Assembly: GCA_036274115.1 (NCBI GenBank)
Contig: DASUGI010000394.1
Location: 1 to 10,390 of the forward strand
Origin: JADLHS01 sp036274115
GTDB lineage: Bacteria; Verrucomicrobiota; Verrucomicrobiia; Limisphaerales; JADLHS01
Direction of reading: 5' to 3'
DNA length: 10,390 nt
Shown: positions 7,425 to 10,390 of the stretch, in pieces
Position numbering within the stretch: the first letter of the stretch is position 1
Layout of the letters: every line of letters starts with the position of its first letter
Position numbers and translations under genes: made by a program
Notes under the pieces: model-generated
Database searches by the model: none
Seen by the model: only the letters and a program-made list of their open reading frames with translations
Told to the model about the DNA's origin: nothing

Positions 7425-8411
7425 TTATTGTGCATCCACGGCAAAAAAGCGGAGGTCCGCTGTGCTGGTATCAGTAAGGGAAAGCACCGAGCCGGTGCCG
7501 ACGACCGACGATCCAATGGACCAGGTGGCAACCGGCGTGCTCAAACCTGCGGCATCGGTTGCCCGCAGGCGATAGTTCACACCGGTCACCGTGGTGAACG
7601 ACACGGTCGTCACGTTGCCAACGCGGGTGATACCGGTAATCGTTGGACGAGCCGGCAACGTGGACGCGCTATTGAACGTCAACACGCCATTGGGCTTCAG
7701 TTCGAAATAACCCAAATAGCGGCCAGGTAAACCAAGTGTGCTGGTCGCGGGCTCGAGTTCATACAGGTCAGCACGAGAGACGTTGCCCGGATCACCGTCA
7801 AAGTCCGAAGGTGTCACCGCTTCCACTTTTCCCTGAAACGTGCCGACGTAATTGCCGTCGTCACCGATGACCGGCGCGAGCTTGTAATCCGTGCTGACCG
7901 GAATCACCACGCCGGTGACGGTGTTGTCAACATTGCTCGTCGCGCCGCTGCTGTACGTCGCTGAATTGACGCCAACGGCATCAATCTGCGCGCCAGCCGT
8001 GGCCTGGGTGAACTGACCTTTGCGCACCCACGGAGGGCTTTGCGTGTCCGCGACCGCGCGCGGCCGCGTCACCCAGAGCGTTTGCACCGGATAATTCGGG
8101 TCGTCCGGGGGACGATTCGCCGCCGCCACGGACCATTGTAAATCGTTCAGGTCCGGGAAGGCACTGCCCAGTTGCGTAGCCGACAGATTGGTGACGGTGA
8201 ACGTCACGCTTCCGGGCAGGTTGTTGTAGTTGGTGGCCTTGCCGAGGTTCACTACGTAGTCAAAGGCGTTTCCGCTCTTGCGAACGGCAAGAGTCAGGTC
8301 GCCCGAACTGTAAAGGAACGGCGCCGCGGGCAACGTTCCCGTGAACAACGCAAAACCGCCAAGCACCGCAGCGAGCCTGCGAATGCGTTTTGGGTTTCGA
8401 TTGAGCTTCAT
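7425..8411 (-). CDS. Secreted protein of unknown function with PEP-CTERM-type ectodomain and Ig/FN3-like tail
   Basis: The 328-aa product has a signal peptide (basic KLNRNPKRIRR, then hydrophobic LAAVLGGFALFTGTLPA, cleavage about residue 29). The mature start, SSGDLTLAVRKSGNAFDYVVNLG (about 35-57), and the later RYLGYFELKPNGVLTF (231-246) resemble the 'GDLLLGFR...DYLVNLG' and 'GYFELxxDGTLTF' motifs of many secreted Verrucomicrobia proteins that usually end in a PEP-CTERM sorting signal. Here there is no PEP motif and no C-terminal membrane helix. Instead, residues about 256-328 look like the small beta-sandwich module ('VTTVSFTTVTGVNYRLRATD ... LTDTSTADLRFFAV') often found at the ends of verrucomicrobial exoproteins. 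It is a soluble secreted or surface-associated protein of unknown function. It is probably the first gene of the block that continues into the solute-binding-like gene, tpsB and tpsA. The ATG at 8411 has only a weak Shine-Dalgarno site. Confidence 0.75.
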   Translation of the reverse strand: MKLNRNPKRIRRLAAVLGGFALFTGTLPAAPFLYSSGDLTLAVRKSGNAFDYVVNLGKATNYNNLPGSVTFTVTNLSATQLGSAFPDLNDLQWSVAAANRPPDDPNYPVQTLWVTRPRAVADTQSPPWVRKGQFTQATAGAQIDAVGVNSATYSSGATSNVDNTVTGVVIPVSTDYKLAPVIGDDGNYVGTFQGKVEAVTPSDFDGDPGNVSRADLYELEPATSTLGLPGRYLGYFELKPNGVLTFNSASTLPARPTITGITRVGNVTTVSFTTVTGVNYRLRATDAAGLSTPVATWSIGSSVVGTGSVLSLTDTSTADLRFFAVDAQ

Positions 8412-8533
8412 GTTCTGGTTCTATGGATTTGGTTGTCTGTTCAGGCAGAAGAACGACTGACCTGCCGACGGGTGTGCGTCGTCGCATCGCCAGGCGACAC
8501 TTCCAGAGAACCGGGGAGAACAATGAAGCGGCG

Positions 8534-8553
8534 CGGCAGAAAACTAACTGCCG
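8534..8553 (-). other. 6-bp hairpin enclosing the stop codon of the small ORF
   Basis: CGGCAG (8534-8539) and CTGCCG (8548-8553) pair around an 8-nt loop that contains the TAG stop (8544-8546) of the 33-aa ORF. A further short stem, GTCGC/GCGAC (8481-8485/8494-8498), lies downstream. No U-tract follows either stem, so these are not standard terminators. The remainder of 8412-8543 shows no gene. Confidence 0.4.
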
Positions 8554-8645
8554 TCTCGCAAGTATCTCTCAGGCTCACCGGATTTCAGGTCCTTCTGAGA
8601 AAACCTCCGGCGGTCCGGTGAGCTTCCGTAATTGTTGTTTTTCAT
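8544..8645 (-). CDS. Possible small ORF or leader peptide (33 aa)
   Basis: An ATG at 8645 follows GAGGAGG with a 5-nt spacer, one of the two strongest ribosome binding sites in the window. It opens a 33-codon frame (MKNNNYGSSPDRRRFS...RDGS) ending in TAG at 8546-8544. The peptide is hydrophilic and charged, with no signal or membrane segment, and I do not recognise it. The ORF starts 49 nt after the upstream M14-like gene and ends 132 nt before the next gene. A 10-bp inverted repeat lies inside it, and its stop codon falls in the loop of another hairpin. This layout would suit a leader peptide whose translation affects downstream structure. It lacks an obvious run of regulatory codons, so it could also be a small independent protein or chance. 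Confidence 0.4.
   Translation of the reverse strand: MKNNNYGSSPDRRRFSQKDLKSGEPERYLRDGS
8573..8623 (-). other. Long inverted repeat with competing pairing in the gap
   Basis: GCTCACCGGA (8573-8582) and TCCGGTGAGC (8614-8623) are perfect 10-bp inverted copies separated by 31 nt. Part of the loop, CTGAGA (8595-8600), is perfectly complementary to TCTCAG (8567-8572) just outside the stem, so the two pairings cross: they form either a pseudoknot or mutually exclusive states. Such alternatives are typical of attenuators and riboswitch-like leaders, but no known riboswitch consensus was matched. Confidence 0.5.
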
Positions 8646-8650
8646 AAAGG

Positions 8651-8657
8651 CCTCCTC
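8651..8657 (-). promoter_or_regulatory. Strong ribosome binding site before the 33-aa ORF
   Basis: It reads GAGGAGG on the minus strand, 5 nt before ATG 8645. It overlaps a small palindrome, CCTCAAATGAGG, that could partly sequester it. A consensus Shine-Dalgarno site at correct spacing in a gap without an annotated gene is the main reason to take the short ORF seriously. Confidence 0.5.
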
Positions 8658-8694
8658 ATTTGAGGTGGGCACAGAAATTTTTGTTTCGGTCCGA

Positions 8695-9531
8695 TCAAAG
8701 ATTCGGCGCGTAGGCAATCAGCTTGCGGAATTCATCCAGGATCGCCAACAAGGCAGCATTCAGCGCCTCGACCTGGAGATGCACTGATACGTGACGCGGA
8801 GTGGCCAGTGTGATTTCGAAGGGCGGATTCTCCAGACCGGGCACGGCGCGCAACGCACCGCGTTCGGCGTTGTAGATGTCCGCATAAACCATCCCGCGCC
8901 GCGCAGGGATTCCTTCAATCTCCCGCTGACGATTCCGCGGGAGATAGGTTTCCGCTGCTTTCAGCGCGGGTTCAAGCAAGGCCTGCGAGATGACTGCGCC
9001 CGAAGCGAAGCCGTAGATACCAGTGCTATCTGCGTCACTGCGCAGGTTGATGATGCCGTGAAACGCCTGCATCCAGATTTCCGATTCGAGGAAGCGGACT
9101 TCGGGCGCGTTGGACTCGGTCCAGAACAAGCGGTTCAACGCATGTCCGGCGCGGGACAAACGCGTGTTGTCCTCAAACCCGGTTGGATTGCAAAGCGGAT
9201 AAATCGAAAACGCATAACCGCGCGCGAGTTCGGGCGTCTGTTCCAACCCCGAAATGAAACGCGTGAGCGCAAACGCCCCTTCCGGTTCGTCGCCATTCAG
9301 CGTGGCGAACAAACCCAGGCGGAAGGTGTCATTACCGCCCGGAGCGCCGGCCCAGATGTAGCGCGGGATGCCGTAGAGTTCGCCGTCGGACTGAAAAGTC
9401 TTCACCGCTTTGCTCAACAGGTGGCCGGACTTCTCCGCGACGGCGTCGAAGTAACGCAACAAGCGATCCGGCTGGCGCGAGCCTTTCGACTCTGGCAGCG
9501 GGGTGGAGAGCTTCGAGTTCACGAGGGTCAT
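8695..9531 (-). CDS. M14/AspA-AstE family paralogue, probable catalytically dead pseudoenzyme
   Basis: The 278-aa product aligns along its whole length with the protein encoded immediately upstream (shared GELYG/GEAYT...PRYI, GDEPEG, GYxxxxYPxCNPTGxEDNTR, LNRxFW, EYRK/EFRK-LIAYAxN). The family is zinc carboxypeptidase-like hydrolases (succinylglutamate desuccinylase/aspartoacylase). The key residues are changed: the HGDE zinc motif is NGDE (N79), the DLNR motif is ALNR (A131), the third zinc ligand in SLHTD is NLRSD (R164), and the catalytic Glu of LETP is Ala in LATP (A243). E82, N133 and R134 remain. The frame is intact, so this looks like a maintained pseudoenzyme rather than a decaying gene, perhaps a regulatory or heterodimer partner, or a binding protein. 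It starts 10 nt after the stop of the upstream copy, which implies co-expression. No signal peptide is seen, so it is cytoplasmic. Confidence 0.85.
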   Translation of the reverse strand: MTLVNSKLSTPLPESKGSRQPDRLLRYFDAVAEKSGHLLSKAVKTFQSDGELYGIPRYIWAGAPGGNDTFRLGLFATLNGDEPEGAFALTRFISGLEQTPELARGYAFSIYPLCNPTGFEDNTRLSRAGHALNRLFWTESNAPEVRFLESEIWMQAFHGIINLRSDADSTGIYGFASGAVISQALLEPALKAAETYLPRNRQREIEGIPARRGMVYADIYNAERGALRAVPGLENPPFEITLATPRHVSVHLQVEALNAALLAILDEFRKLIAYAPNL

Positions 9532-9541
9532 GATTGAAACC

Positions 9542-10366
9542 TTAGATGTTGGAGGCGTAAGCGATGAACTTGCGGTACTCGATCAGGATGGTCTGAAGCG
9601 CGGCAACGAAAGCCGCGTCCTTCACAATGGTTGGCGGCGTCTGCGGCGTCTCGAGAATGATTTCAAATGGCCGTGGGCTTGCACTGACCGGCGCGCTCAA
9701 CACGCCTTCGTAGCATTCGGAAATGATTCCGTTGCGCGCAACAAATCCGTCGATGGTTTCCCGGACGTTCAACGGGAGAATCTTCTCCGCGGCGGCCAGT
9801 GCCGGTTGGAGCAGGTGTTGGGTCAGCGTCGCGCCGCGAGCGTAACCATAAAATCCATCGCTCGTGTCGTCCGTGTGCAGGGAAACGATTCCGTCAAACG
9901 AGCGTGACGCCAGTTCGGCTTCGAGCAGCTTCACCTCGGGTTCACTGGAGTTTTTCCAGAATTCGCGATTCAGGTCTTTGCCGCGGCGGGAGCAACGCGT
10001 GTTGTCCTCGTAGCCAGTCGGATTGCAGACGGGATAAACGGTAATGGAATAACCCCGCGCCACTTCCGGCACGCTCTCCAGCAGTCTCAAAAACAACACC
10101 GCCGCGCGCACGCCCTCGGGTTCGTCACCATGAATTCCCGCGAAGATGCCAAGGCGGATGGGCCGGTCACCACCTCGCGGGCCAAGATAGATATAGCGCG
10201 GCAATGTGTAAGCCTCTCCCCCGACCTCGAAGCGCAGTTCATGATTTGCCACCAGGTTGGGCGAACTCGCCGCAAGTGCCTCCAGTGGCGCCATCGCGTC
10301 CGTGATCGAGCGCAACCGCGCAACCGTTTGCTGTTCCTGAACCCGGGAAATCATGCTCGTGCTCAT
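9542..10366 (-). CDS. M14 family zinc hydrolase, succinylglutamate desuccinylase/aspartoacylase-like
   Basis: This is a 274-aa probable zinc-dependent amidohydrolase or carboxypeptidase. Numbering from ATG 10366, the family signatures are complete: HGDEPEG (H79 and E82 as zinc ligands), DLNREFW (131-137, with N133/R134 for substrate carboxylate binding), SLHTD (H164, third zinc ligand) and LETP (E239, catalytic glutamate). YPVCNPTGYEDNTR at 111-124 is the conserved strand and loop before the DLNR motif. The family cleaves N-acyl amino acids or C-terminal residues; the actual substrate cannot be read from sequence, and nearby genes give no arginine-catabolism context. There is no signal peptide. 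A GTG at 10372, two codons upstream, is an alternative start; neither has a strong Shine-Dalgarno site, and only 24 nt upstream of the ATG are in the window. It forms a two-gene unit with the following inactive paralogue. Confidence 0.88.
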   Translation of the reverse strand: MSTSMISRVQEQQTVARLRSITDAMAPLEALAASSPNLVANHELRFEVGGEAYTLPRYIYLGPRGGDRPIRLGIFAGIHGDEPEGVRAAVLFLRLLESVPEVARGYSITVYPVCNPTGYEDNTRCSRRGKDLNREFWKNSSEPEVKLLEAELASRSFDGIVSLHTDDTSDGFYGYARGATLTQHLLQPALAAAEKILPLNVRETIDGFVARNGIISECYEGVLSAPVSASPRPFEIILETPQTPPTIVKDAAFVAALQTILIEYRKFIAYASNI

Positions 10367-10390
10367 GGTCACTTGGATTTCTTGTAGAGT

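Noticed and set aside
8555..8580. Minus-strand CCTGAGAGATAC resembling the TPP riboswitch CUGAGA box
   Set aside because: The following ACCC...GAACCUGAU and GCG...GGGA elements of the thi-box are absent.
8500..8610. Plus-strand similarity to a glycine riboswitch (ATCTCTCAGG preceded by GGGGAGA)
   Set aside because: The conserved CCGAAGG/GCAA core is missing and no plus-strand gene lies downstream. The match is limited to the short CUCUCAGG-like piece.

Overview
The window (about 58-60% G+C by eye) looks like a chromosomal segment of a Gram-negative bacterium, most likely Verrucomicrobiota (Pedosphaera/Limisphaerales-like). The reasons are an outer-membrane two-partner secretion (TPS) pair, two secreted proteins of types I associate with that phylum (a 'GDLxLxxR ... 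GYFELxxxGxLTF' protein and a 'SGAVAFR ... NGQYTQWGYE' solute-binding-like protein), and a GC-rich palindromic repeat of a kind common in such genomes. The taxonomic call is inference. No rRNA, tRNA or CRISPR was seen.

Every supported gene is on the minus strand, so transcription reads from high to low coordinates. At the right end are two tandem paralogues of the M14/AspA-AstE (succinylglutamate desuccinylase/aspartoacylase) metallohydrolase family, 9542-10366 and 8695-9531, 10 nt apart. The first keeps the zinc and catalytic residues. The second has lost both zinc histidines, the DLNR aspartate and the catalytic glutamate, so it looks like a pseudoenzyme.

Next comes a 283-nt gap (8412-8694). 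It holds a 33-codon ORF with a very strong ribosome binding site and several inverted repeats, including two mutually exclusive pairings, so it may be a structured leader.

Then follows a four-gene block: a secreted protein (7425-8411), a secreted PstS-like solute-binding protein (6258-7358), a TpsB/FhaC-type outer-membrane transporter (3704-6190), and a large TpsA-type exoprotein that starts at 3704 and runs off the left edge (1-3704). The tpsB stop and tpsA start overlap (TGATG) with an AGGAGGA site inside tpsB, so translation of the two is very probably coupled. TpsB carries three tandem N-terminal POTRA-type repeats plus the second ShlB-type POTRA before its barrel, instead of the usual two POTRAs in total.

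The signal-peptide region of tpsA is interrupted by a roughly 193-bp element bounded by perfect 17-bp inverted repeats. It is read through in frame, giving either a very long signal region or a new internal GTG start.

The likely picture is a cell-surface module: TpsB exports the TpsA fibre-like exoprotein, and two small secreted proteins encoded just upstream may be accessory, exported or surface partners. Whether the M14 pair belongs to the same unit cannot be decided from sequence alone.
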